Below are positions 6,858 through 13,400 of a stretch of 20,706 nt of DNA, piece after piece. Source of the stretch: JANOBJ01 sp031411575 (GTDB lineage: Bacteria; Pseudomonadota; Gammaproteobacteria; Burkholderiales; Burkholderiaceae_C); NCBI GenBank assembly GCA_031411575.1, contig JANOBJ010000269.1, positions 1 through 20,706 of the forward strand. Reading direction: 5' to 3'. Both the position numbers and the translations under genes were made by a program. A model generated the notes under the pieces. That model saw only the letters and a list, made by a program, of their open reading frames with translations, was not told where the DNA came from and ran no database searches. The number at the start of each line of letters is the position of its first letter. The stretch's first letter is position 1.

Positions 6858-6871
6858 ATTCTAGAAAGAAT
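6858..6871. promoter_or_regulatory. Palindromic candidate operator for the Lrp-like regulator
   Basis: ATTCT (6858-6862) and AGAAT (6867-6871) are perfect inverted arms around a 4-base AT-rich centre, ten bases upstream of the Lrp-like ATG in a shared divergent promoter region (6849-7042). Lrp/AsnC proteins bind short AT-rich dyads. No other strong signal was seen in the 194-base gap. Confidence 0.4.
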
Positions 6872-7042
6872 CTTGCGCGAGAGGTGTTTTTCGGGGCACG
6901 GAACGCAAAGACTTATCCGGCCATCCGGCATACACTTTGCATGCTTTTAGAGGCGGCTCCCTATCCCGGCGCCGCCGCTCTGAGCCTTGCCTGCCCGGCA
7001 TGACCCGCCCCCGAACGGACTTGCACGAAAGACCCGCACGCC

Positions 7043-10000
7043 ATGAACGCACCGCTGCCAGAACACATCCGCAAAGCGCTGGAAACCGTCACGCTCGACG
7101 ACAAGTACAGCCTTGACTACGGCCGCGCCTTCATGAGCGGCGTGCAGGCGCTGGTCAAGCTGCCGATGCTGCAGCGCCTGCGTGACTCGCTGCAGGGCAA
7201 GAACACGGCAGGTTTCATCAGCGGCTACCGCGGCTCGCCGCTCGGCGGCTACGACCAGGCGCTGTGGAAGGCCAGCAAATACCTGAAGGCACAGCACATC
7301 GTGTTCCAGCCCGGCGTGAATGAAGAGCTGGCGGCCACCGCGCTGTGGGGCACGCAGCAGCTGGGGTTTTCGCCGCCGGGCACCAACCGGTTTGATGGTG
7401 TGTTCGGCATCTGGTACGGCAAGGGCCCGGGCGTGGACCGTTGTTCGGACGTGTTCAAGCACGCCAACATGGCCGGCACCACGCCGTGGGGCGGCGTGAT
7501 CGCGGTGGCCGGTGACGACCACATTTCCAAAAGCTCGACCGCCGCGCACCAGAGCGACCACATCTTCAAGGCCTGCGGCCTGCCGGTGTTCTTCCCCGCC
7601 AACGTGCAGGAAATCCTCGATCTCGGGCTGCACGCCTTCGCCATGAGCCGCTATTCCGGGGTGTGGGCCGGTATGAAGACGATCCAGGAGATCGTCGAAT
7701 CCAGCTCGACCGCAATGATCGACCCCGAGCGCGTGCAGATCAGGATTCCCACCGATTTCCAGATGCCGCCCGGCGGCGTGCACATCCGCTGGCCCGACCA
7801 TGCGCTGGACCAGGAGGCGCGCCTGTTTGATTACAAGTGGTATGCCGCGCTGGCCTACATCCGCGCCAACCGGCTCAACTACAACGCGGTCGAAGGCCCG
7901 AACGACCGGCTCGGGCTGATCGCCAGCGGCAAGGCCTGGAACGACACGCGTCAGGCGCTGGTCGACCTCGGCCTGGACGACGCCACCTGCCGGCAACTGG
8001 GCATCCGCGTGCACAAGGTCGGTGTGGTGTGGCCGCTGGAGGCGCAGATCACGCGCGAGTTCGCCACCGGCCTGCGCGAGATTCTGGTGATCGAGGAAAA
8101 GCGCCAGGTCATCGAGTACCAGCTGAAGGAAGAGCTGTACAACTGGCGCGCCGATGTGCGCCCGCACGTGCTGGGCAAGTTCAATGAAGTGGCGGGCGAT
8201 TTTTCGGGCGGCGAATGGTCGATGGCCAATCCGTCGGCCCACACGCTGCTGCGCGCCAACGCCGACCTGTCACCCGCGCTGATCGCCAAGGCGATCGCGC
8301 AGCGCGTGAAAAAGCTCGGCCTGGACAGCCACATGGAAGCGCGCATCGATGCGCAGCTGGCCATCCTGGAAGCCAAGGAACGCGCGATGAAAGCCATCGA
8401 GGTGCGCGGCGTGCAGGGCGCGGACCGCCAGCCGTGGTTTTGCTCGGGCTGCCCGCACAACACCAGCACCAAGGTGCCCGAAGGCTCGCGCGCCATGGCC
8501 GGCATCGGCTGCCACTTCATGGCCACCTGGATGGACCGCAGCACCGTGGGCTTTACGCAAATGGGCGGCGAGGGCGTGCCGTGGGTCGGCCAGGCGCCGT
8601 TCACCACCGACCAGCATATTTTTGCCAACCTGGGCGATGGCACCTACTTCCACAGCGGCCTGCTGGCGGTGCGCCAGAGCATCGCCGCGGGCGTGAACAT
8701 CACCTACAAGATTCTCTACAACGACGCGGTGGCCATGACCGGCGGCCAGCCGGTGGGCGAGCGGCCCGAAGGACATTCGGTGGTGCAGATCGCGCAGAGC
8801 ATGCGGGCCGAGGGCGCGGCCAGAATCACCATCGTGACCGATGAGCCCGAGAAGTACGACGGCGTGCAGCACCTGCCCGAGGGCATTGCGATCCAGCACC
8901 GCGACCGGCTGGACCTGATCCAGCGCGAGTTCCGCGAACTCAAAGGCACCACCGTCATCATCTACGACCAGACCTGCGCCACCGAAAAGCGCCGTCGCCG
9001 CAAGCGCGGCACCCTGGTCGATCCGGCCAAGCGCGTGGTCATCAACGAGCTGGTGTGCGAGGGCTGCGGCGACTGCGGCGTGCAGAGCAACTGCCTGTCG
9101 GTGGAGCCACTGGAAACCGAATTCGGCCGCAAGCGCACCATCAACCAGAGCACCTGCAACAAGGACTACTCGTGCACCAAGGGCTTTTGCCCGAGCTTCA
9201 TCACGGTGGAGGGCGGGCAGCTCAAAAAGAAAGCCAAGGGCAAGGCGGCCTCGCCGTTTGAGCTGGGCGCGCTGCCCGAACCGGTGTTCGCGCCGATGGA
9301 CGCAGCCAACGGCAATGTCTGGGGCATCGTCGTGGCGGGGGTTGGCGGCACCGGCGTCATCACCATCGGCCAGCTGATCGGCACCGCTGCGCACATCGAA
9401 GGCAAGGGCATCGTCACGCAGGACGCGGGCGGCCTGGCGCAAAAGGGCGGCGCCACCTGGAGCCACGTGCTGATTGCCGCGTCGCAAGACGACATCCGCA
9501 CCACGCGCGTGAGCATGGCCGCGGCCGACCTGATCATCGGCTGCGACCCGCTCGTCACGGTGTCGAAAGAAACCACGCTGCGCATGCGCGCGGGCCGCAC
9601 CCACGTGGCCATCAACTCGCACGGCACGCCGACCGCGGCCTTCGTGAAGAACGCCAACTGGGCCAATCCGTCGGAGGCCTGCGTGGCCGAGATCGTGCAG
9701 ACCGTGGGCGAAGCCGGCGTGGGCGCGTTTGACGCCGACGGCGCGGCCACCCGGCTGATGGGCGACAGCATCTACACCAACCCGATGATGCTGGGCTACG
9801 CCTGGCAAAAAGGCTGGATACCGCTGGCGCGCGAGTCGCTCACGCGGGCGATGGAGCTCAATGCCGTGGCGGTGGACAACAACAAGGCCGCGTTCGAGTG
9901 GGGCCGCCGTGCCGCGCATGACTGGGCCTCGGTGCAGGCGCAGATGGCACCCGCGCAGGTGGTGGAGTTCAAGAAGCGCGAGACCGTCGAGCACCTGGTG

Positions 10001-10654
10001 GCGCGTCGTGTCGAGTTCTTGACCGGTTACCAGAACGCCAGCTACGCGCAGACCTACCAGGCTTTTGTGCAGAAAGTGCAGGCGGCCGAAGCCGCTGCAT
10101 TCGAAGGCGCACCCGGCGCGCCGGGCAAGACCACCCTGACCGAAGCCGTGGCGCGCTACCTGTTCAAGCTGATGGCCTACAAGGACGAGTATGAAGTGGC
10201 GCGCCTGCACACGGACACCGCGTTCCTGGACAAGGTGAACGGCATGTTCGAAGGCGACTTCACGCTCAACTACCACCTGGCGCCGCCGATGATCGCCAAA
10301 AAGAACGAGAAGGGCGAGTTGCTCAAGCAGCCGTTCGGCCCGTGGATGCTGGGTGCGTTCAGGCTGCTGGCCCGGCTCAAGGGCCTGCGCGGCACGCCGC
10401 TCGACATCTTTGGCAAGACCGACGAGCGCCGCACCGAGCGCGCGCTGATCGGCCAGTACCGCGCCAGCGTGGAGGAGGTGCTGCAGTCACTGACCGCTGC
10501 CAACCACGCCACGGCGGTGGAGATCGCCCGCATCCCCGAGCAGATCAAGGGCTACGGCCATGTGAAGGAAAGGCACCTGGTGGCGGCGCGCAAACAGTGG
10601 GATTCGCTGATGAACCAGTGGCGCGACCCGCAGGCCGTCAAACAGGCTGCCTGA
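7043..10654 (+). CDS. Indolepyruvate ferredoxin oxidoreductase, fused alpha-beta form
   Basis: Oxidatively decarboxylates aryl-2-oxo acids such as indolepyruvate or phenylpyruvate to aryl-acetyl-CoA, passing electrons to ferredoxin; cytoplasmic. 1203 residues, the usual size of the fused proteobacterial enzyme. The N-terminal pyrimidine-binding TPP domain has GFISGYRGSPLGGYDQALW. Cysteines follow in CSGCPHNTS (about 467). The TPP diphosphate-binding GDGTYFHSG starts at about 531 and reaches LYNDAVAMTGGQP. A 4Fe-4S-type cluster, CEGCGDC (672-678) with CTKGFCPSF, comes next. The gamma-type domain begins GVGGTGVITIGQLIG (about 766), and the remainder is the C-terminal DUF6537-like region. The ribosome site before ATG 7043 is weak. 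The divergent Lrp-like gene probably regulates it. No ferredoxin gene is nearby. Confidence 0.96.
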   Translation: MNAPLPEHIRKALETVTLDDKYSLDYGRAFMSGVQALVKLPMLQRLRDSLQGKNTAGFISGYRGSPLGGYDQALWKASKYLKAQHIVFQPGVNEELAATALWGTQQLGFSPPGTNRFDGVFGIWYGKGPGVDRCSDVFKHANMAGTTPWGGVIAVAGDDHISKSSTAAHQSDHIFKACGLPVFFPANVQEILDLGLHAFAMSRYSGVWAGMKTIQEIVESSSTAMIDPERVQIRIPTDFQMPPGGVHIRWPDHALDQEARLFDYKWYAALAYIRANRLNYNAVEGPNDRLGLIASGKAWNDTRQALVDLGLDDATCRQLGIRVHKVGVVWPLEAQITREFATGLREILVIEEKRQVIEYQLKEELYNWRADVRPHVLGKFNEVAGDFSGGEWSMANPSAHTLLRANADLSPALIAKAIAQRVKKLGLDSHMEARIDAQLAILEAKERAMKAIEVRGVQGADRQPWFCSGCPHNTSTKVPEGSRAMAGIGCHFMATWMDRSTVGFTQMGGEGVPWVGQAPFTTDQHIFANLGDGTYFHSGLLAVRQSIAAGVNITYKILYNDAVAMTGGQPVGERPEGHSVVQIAQSMRAEGAARITIVTDEPEKYDGVQHLPEGIAIQHRDRLDLIQREFRELKGTTVIIYDQTCATEKRRRRKRGTLVDPAKRVVINELVCEGCGDCGVQSNCLSVEPLETEFGRKRTINQSTCNKDYSCTKGFCPSFITVEGGQLKKKAKGKAASPFELGALPEPVFAPMDAANGNVWGIVVAGVGGTGVITIGQLIGTAAHIEGKGIVTQDAGGLAQKGGATWSHVLIAASQDDIRTTRVSMAAADLIIGCDPLVTVSKETTLRMRAGRTHVAINSHGTPTAAFVKNANWANPSEACVAEIVQTVGEAGVGAFDADGAATRLMGDSIYTNPMMLGYAWQKGWIPLARESLTRAMELNAVAVDNNKAAFEWGRRAAHDWASVQAQMAPAQVVEFKKRETVEHLVARRVEFLTGYQNASYAQTYQAFVQKVQAAEAAAFEGAPGAPGKTTLTEAVARYLFKLMAYKDEYEVARLHTDTAFLDKVNGMFEGDFTLNYHLAPPMIAKKNEKGELLKQPFGPWMLGAFRLLARLKGLRGTPLDIFGKTDERRTERALIGQYRASVEEVLQSLTAANHATAVEIARIPEQIKGYGHVKERHLVAARKQWDSLMNQWRDPQAVKQAA

Positions 10655-10690
10655 GCATCAAATAGGCCTGTTGTCCACGCCCTGTCGTCA

Positions 10691-10722
10691 TAATTTGCTA
10701 TGAATAATATAGCAAATGACCA
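10691..10722 (+). repeat. Interspersed intergenic repeat, copy E (short)
   Basis: A perfect 9-bp stem, ATTTGCTAT (10693-10701) and ATAGCAAAT (10709-10717), with a 7-base loop, followed by GACCAGCG, which matches the TGACC element of longer copies. It lies between the convergent oxidoreductase and nitrile hydratase operons and may serve as a bidirectional terminator, although it has no T-tract. Confidence 0.65.
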
Positions 10723-10748
10723 GCGTGCGTGGCTAACGTGCGTGGCTA
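10723..10748 (+). repeat. 13-bp tandem duplication at the accessory gene's stop
   Basis: GCGTGCGTGGCTA (10723-10735) is followed at once by ACGTGCGTGGCTA (10736-10748). The second copy contains the TAG stop (10748-10746, minus strand) of the nitrile hydratase accessory gene; the first copy repeats that gene end outside the gene. Confidence 0.75.
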
Positions 10749-11132
10749 GAGCGTATCCCCCGGCGCCAGTTCAATCGGCTGGCCGTGGGGCGTGCGCGCG
10801 GCGGCGGCTTCCCAGGCATGTTCCAGTTCGTGAATCTCGTCAGGCGTGCCGATCTGCCTGGCGATCACCAGTTTTTCGAGCGCGCTGAGCCAGTGCTGGT
10901 AGTAGCGGCTGCCGTCGTCGCTCGCGGCCAGCGGGTCGGCGGCAATCTCCGCGCTGAGGGCCGCGGCCCATTCGACCCAGGTGAACAGGCCGCGCTCATG
11001 CAGCTGCAGCGTTATGGCAAAGGCGTGCGCCTGCCAGGGTTCGGCAAACACCGCGCCATCGGCCCCGGCGGGTGGCAGCGGCAATGCCTTGCAGGCTGCG
11101 GCCAGCGGCTGCAAGGTGGCCGCAGCCGTCAT
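10746..11132 (-). CDS. Nitrile hydratase accessory (activator) protein
   Basis: A 128-residue protein of the nitrile hydratase accessory family (P14K/NhlE-like), which resembles the N-terminal part of the beta subunit and assists cobalt insertion and cysteine oxidation in the alpha subunit. Recognisable segments are FAEPWQAHAFAITLQLHERG, LFTWVEWAAALSAEI, YYQHWLSALEKLV and HELEHAWEAAAARTPHGQPI. The chosen ATG (11132-11130) overlaps the beta-subunit TGA as ATGA, so translation is coupled. An upstream in-frame extension to 11252 would lie wholly within the beta gene and is rejected. It is the last gene of the alpha-beta-accessory operon, a common order for cobalt-type enzymes. Confidence 0.9.
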   Translation of the reverse strand: MTAAATLQPLAAACKALPLPPAGADGAVFAEPWQAHAFAITLQLHERGLFTWVEWAAALSAEIAADPLAASDDGSRYYQHWLSALEKLVIARQIGTPDEIHELEHAWEAAAARTPHGQPIELAPGDTL

Positions 11133-11815
11133 GCCGACGGCTCCGACACGGCTTCCAGATACGGCTCCCAGGCGTCCACGCTCACCTGCATGTGCGCATC
11201 GGCTTGCGGGCCCCACAGTTCGCGGCCATCGAACACCACCGTGTAGAGCCACTCCGGGGTGGCGTCAAACGGCCGCAGGGGCTGGCTGGCATGCCGGTCG
11301 GCAAACACCTGGCAGCCGTGCACGCGCGCCACCACGCCGGTGTGGCCACGCGCATAGCGCGGCAGGCGCGTGTGGCCGGGCGGGTGCAGGTTGAGGGCAC
11401 GCACCCGGTCACCCACCGCAAAGCGCGCCGGTGCTGCGGCCGGCCGGTCCACCGGGGAGCCGCGGCGCAGGGCGGCATCCACGTCCTCACCGCGCAGCTG
11501 CCGGGCGACAGGCGCGGGCGGCGTGCGCAACTGCCCGTCGGCCAGCTCGTCGGCCGTCACCAGGCCGCGCTGGAGCATCAACACCTCGAGCGCGCGAATC
11601 CAGATTTCGTAGTAGCTGCTCGACAGGTAGATGGCCGGCGGCAGCGATTCGCGCACCGCACGGCTCAGGTCGATGTTCCACTGCCCGGTGGCGCCCATCG
11701 CCACGGTCAGGCCGAGCGCGCGCTTTTCCCATTCGGCGTGGAACAGCGGCTCGTCGGCTTCTGGCCGCACCGGGCCAAAGCCCTGCTGGCCGCCCATGTC
11801 ATGCACGCCGTTCAT
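11129..11815 (-). CDS. nthB: Nitrile hydratase beta subunit
   Basis: Partner of the alpha subunit in the cytoplasmic enzyme that hydrates nitriles to amides. 228 residues, a normal length. The start MNGVHDMGGQQGFGPV is the family's characteristic N-terminus, followed by FHAEWEKRALGL and SYYEIWIRALEVLML. The C-terminal SH3-like barrel has FAVGDRVRALNLHPPGHTRL, PRYARGHTG and YTVVFDGRELWG. The ATG (11815-11813) is fixed by homology and preceded by AAGGG about nine bases upstream. It overlaps the stop of a 10-codon mini-ORF, and its own TGA overlaps the accessory gene's ATG. The link to the alpha subunit runs through an unusual ladder of mini-ORFs (11812-11873). Confidence 0.96.
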   Translation of the reverse strand: MNGVHDMGGQQGFGPVRPEADEPLFHAEWEKRALGLTVAMGATGQWNIDLSRAVRESLPPAIYLSSSYYEIWIRALEVLMLQRGLVTADELADGQLRTPPAPVARQLRGEDVDAALRRGSPVDRPAAAPARFAVGDRVRALNLHPPGHTRLPRYARGHTGVVARVHGCQVFADRHASQPLRPFDATPEWLYTVVFDGRELWGPQADAHMQVSVDAWEPYLEAVSEPSA

Positions 11816-11844
11816 CGGCGTGCCCTTACTCTTTCGCCGTTCAT
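11812..11844 (-). CDS. Mini-ORF 2 between alpha and beta (MNGERVRARR)
   Basis: Ten codons, ATG 11844-11842 to TGA 11814-11812. Its stop overlaps the beta ATG as ATGA and its start overlaps the stop of mini-ORF 1 in the same way. It begins ATGAACGGC, identical to the beta start, and contains AAGGG, the likely ribosome site for beta. Whether the peptide matters is doubtful; a translational relay or a remnant of tandem duplication is more likely. Confidence 0.5.
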   Translation of the reverse strand: MNGERVRARR

Positions 11845-11873
11845 CGGTGTGCTTTCTGTGCGGCGCCGTTCAT
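11841..11873 (-). CDS. Mini-ORF 1 between alpha and beta (MNGAAQKAHR)
   Basis: Ten codons, ATG 11873-11871 to TGA 11843-11841. The ATG overlaps the alpha-subunit TGA (11872-11870) as ATGA. It begins ATGAACGGC like mini-ORF 2 and beta, at a period of exactly 29 bases. AGAAAG inside it could serve as a ribosome site for mini-ORF 2. Confidence 0.5.
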   Translation of the reverse strand: MNGAAQKAHR

Positions 11874-12508
11874 GGCCGCGCCTTTGCCAGCCCGGTGCCG
11901 ATCATCGAATCGCGCGTCACCAGCGCCGCCAGCTGGTCTTGCGTCAAGCCATCAGTCCCTTCGGGCCGCTGCGGCAGCACCACGTAGCGCACCTCGGCGG
12001 TGGAATCCCACACCCGGATCGTCGTTTGCTCGGGCAGCGACACCCCAAAGTCAGCCAGCACCCCGCGCGGGTCGATCACGGCCTTGGCGCGGTAGGGTGC
12101 GCTTTTGTACCAGACCGGCGGCAGGCCCAGCACCGGCCACGGGTAACAGCTACACAGGGTGCAGACCACCAGGTTATGCGTGTCGGGCGTGTTGGCCACC
12201 GCCACCATGTGCTCGCCTTGTCGCCCGCTGAAGCCGAGCGACGCAATCGCCGCCGTTGCGTCGCGCAGCAGCCAGTCGCGGTACGCGGGGTCGGCCCAGG
12301 CCTTCGCCACGACACGGGCGCCGTTGTGCGGGCCGATCTGCGTCTCATAGGTTTCGATGATGCGATCCAGCGCGGCCGGATCGACATAGCCCTTTTGCGT
12401 CAGCAGGGTTTCCAGCGCGCGTACGCGCACGTCCATGTCACCGAGCGTGCTGGCGTCGTGGGCATGGTCATGTGGATGCGAATGGGCATTCGCGGGTGGC
12501 GAGGTCAC
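11870..12508 (-). CDS. nthA: Nitrile hydratase alpha subunit, cobalt type
   Basis: Carries the catalytic metal that hydrates nitriles to amides. 212 residues. The metal-binding claw VVCTLCSCYPWP has C116, C119 and C121; Thr between the first cysteines (CTLCSC) is characteristic of cobalt-type rather than iron-type (CSLCSC) enzymes, and two of these cysteines are oxidised in known enzymes. Other family segments are RVRALETLLTQKGYVD, GARVVAKAWADPAYRDWLL and DPRGVLADFGV. The GTG start (12508-12506) has GGAG seven bases upstream. The N-terminus is unusual in having five His within residues 9-17, which may hold cobalt. No amidase or cobalt transporter gene is in the window. The PAP2 gene lies 79 bases upstream on the same strand. 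Confidence 0.96.
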   Translation of the reverse strand: MTSPPANAHSHPHDHAHDASTLGDMDVRVRALETLLTQKGYVDPAALDRIIETYETQIGPHNGARVVAKAWADPAYRDWLLRDATAAIASLGFSGRQGEHMVAVANTPDTHNLVVCTLCSCYPWPVLGLPPVWYKSAPYRAKAVIDPRGVLADFGVSLPEQTTIRVWDSTAEVRYVVLPQRPEGTDGLTQDQLAALVTRDSMIGTGLAKARP

Positions 12509-12540
12509 GCAATAACTCCGGGAAAAGAAATCTTGTCACC

Positions 12541-12569
12541 ACTGTAGCGGCGGCGCACGAGATTGGCCA
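12541..12569 (-). promoter_or_regulatory. Weak candidate promoter for the nitrile hydratase operon
   Basis: On the minus strand TGGCCA (12569-12564) and TACAGT (12546-12541) are 17 bases apart, matching sigma70 boxes at 4 of 6 positions each. It lies between the PAP2 gene and nthA. If it is not real, nthA may be read through from the PAP2 promoter. Confidence 0.25.
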
Positions 12570-12587
12570 GAGACGGCCGTAGGGGCC

Positions 12588-13304
12588 TCAGCGCGTGACT
12601 TGAAACGCAGCCGGTTCGACTACCGGGCGCTGTTCGTGGTCGTTCAGCCACCACTGCGTGGCGGCGTCACCCGCCCACGCCGCGGCCCAGCAGACCCAGG
12701 CGGTCCACAGCGTGTGGCTCATGAAGTGGGCGCCGCGCACCTGTTGGGCCAGGCCCAGCACCAGACCGGCTGCCAAAGCGCCAAAGAGCCAGCGCAGCGC
12801 GACTTTCCGATCAGTGGTGCGGAACGCAAAATAGCCGCCGACAAACGCAAAGCCGGCCGACGCGTGCCCCGCCGGAAAGCAGCGGCCATGGCCGCCGTCC
12901 AGCGTGCCCCAAGACCAGTGCGACACGTAATGCGCCATGCCGCCAAACTCCTGCAGCTCCCACGGGCAGCTGGTGTGGCTGCCCATCTTGATCACCGACA
13001 CCACCACGGTGGCGATCACGGTGGTTGCGGCCAGCTGGACCCGTCGGGTTTTGGGGATGCGCCGCAAACTGCCCGCCGGCCACCACACCGCCAGCACCAG
13101 AGCAAGGGCCAAGAGCCAGGCGCCAAGCTTGGCGCCGTTGTGAAAGACCGCCGTTGGCAGCCAGTGCTCGCGCCACGCAAACCCGTGGTTGGTTCCGAAC
13201 GCATGCGCCAGGATGAGATCAAAGCCAGACAGATCCCAGGCAATCGTCACGGCGAGCGAACCCAGCACCCAAGGCGCCAAGCGGAGCGAATTCACCGGTT
13301 TCAC
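12588..13304 (-). CDS. PAP2-family membrane phosphatase (KxxxxxxCPW subfamily)
   Basis: A polytopic inner-membrane phosphatase of 238 residues with about five or six hydrophobic segments. Active-site motifs are KMGSHTSCPWEL (K106; Cys in place of the usual Arg of KX6RP), CFPAGHAS (H147) and VRGAHFMSHTLW (R190, H197). These fit a proteobacterial subfamily related to lipid A 1-phosphatases and undecaprenyl-pyrophosphatases; the substrate is not certain. The GTG start gives MKPVNSLRLAPWVLG and lacks an obvious ribosome site; another GTG lies three codons later. It is divergent from a PmrA/QseB-type two-component pair with a PmrA-like box between them, suggesting envelope or lipid A remodelling under that system. 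nthA follows 79 bases downstream. Confidence 0.88.
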   Translation of the reverse strand: MKPVNSLRLAPWVLGSLAVTIAWDLSGFDLILAHAFGTNHGFAWREHWLPTAVFHNGAKLGAWLLALALVLAVWWPAGSLRRIPKTRRVQLAATTVIATVVVSVIKMGSHTSCPWELQEFGGMAHYVSHWSWGTLDGGHGRCFPAGHASAGFAFVGGYFAFRTTDRKVALRWLFGALAAGLVLGLAQQVRGAHFMSHTLWTAWVCWAAAWAGDAATQWWLNDHEQRPVVEPAAFQVTR

Positions 13305-13327
13305 GAACTACACAGTACATTGGGGGA

Positions 13328-13344
13328 CTTAAGCGCAACTTAAG
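13328..13344. promoter_or_regulatory. PmrA/QseB-type box between PAP2 and the two-component genes
   Basis: CTTAAG (13328-13333), five bases, CTTAAG (13339-13344). This matches exactly the enterobacterial PmrA consensus YTTAAK-N5-YTTAAK, and also the related QseB site. CTTAAG is self-complementary, so the box reads the same on both strands and could serve both divergent genes. It is 24 bases from the PAP2 start and 57 from the regulator's ATG. Confidence 0.65.
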
Positions 13345-13358
13345 CGGTGGGCCGCATC

Positions 13359-13381
13359 ATCAAATTTAAGCATTTGATAAG
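13359..13381. promoter_or_regulatory. Second dyad overlapping a degenerate PmrA-like box
   Basis: ATCAAAT (13359-13365) and ATTTGAT (13372-13378) are perfect 7-bp inverted arms around six bases. Within it TTTAAG (13365-13370) is followed after five bases by GATAAG (13376-13381), a 4-of-6 match to the second half-site. It lies about 20 bases before the regulator's ATG, where an autoregulatory site or core promoter would be expected. Confidence 0.4.
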
Positions 13382-13400
13382 AATGCAATAAGGTGGAACC

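Noticed and set aside
6947..8242. Open frame of 431 codons on the minus strand across the oxidoreductase start
   Set aside because: It is antisense to the conserved TPP domain, with no domain motifs; a codon-bias shadow.
8270..10276. Long open frame (668 codons) on the minus strand opposite the oxidoreductase
   Set aside because: The sense strand encodes an intact fused enzyme with cofactor motifs; the antisense frame is low-complexity and His/Arg/Ala-rich.
11072..12547. 491-codon plus-strand frame opposite the nitrile hydratase operon
   Set aside because: The minus strand encodes the alpha, beta and accessory proteins with diagnostic motifs; this frame is a shadow.
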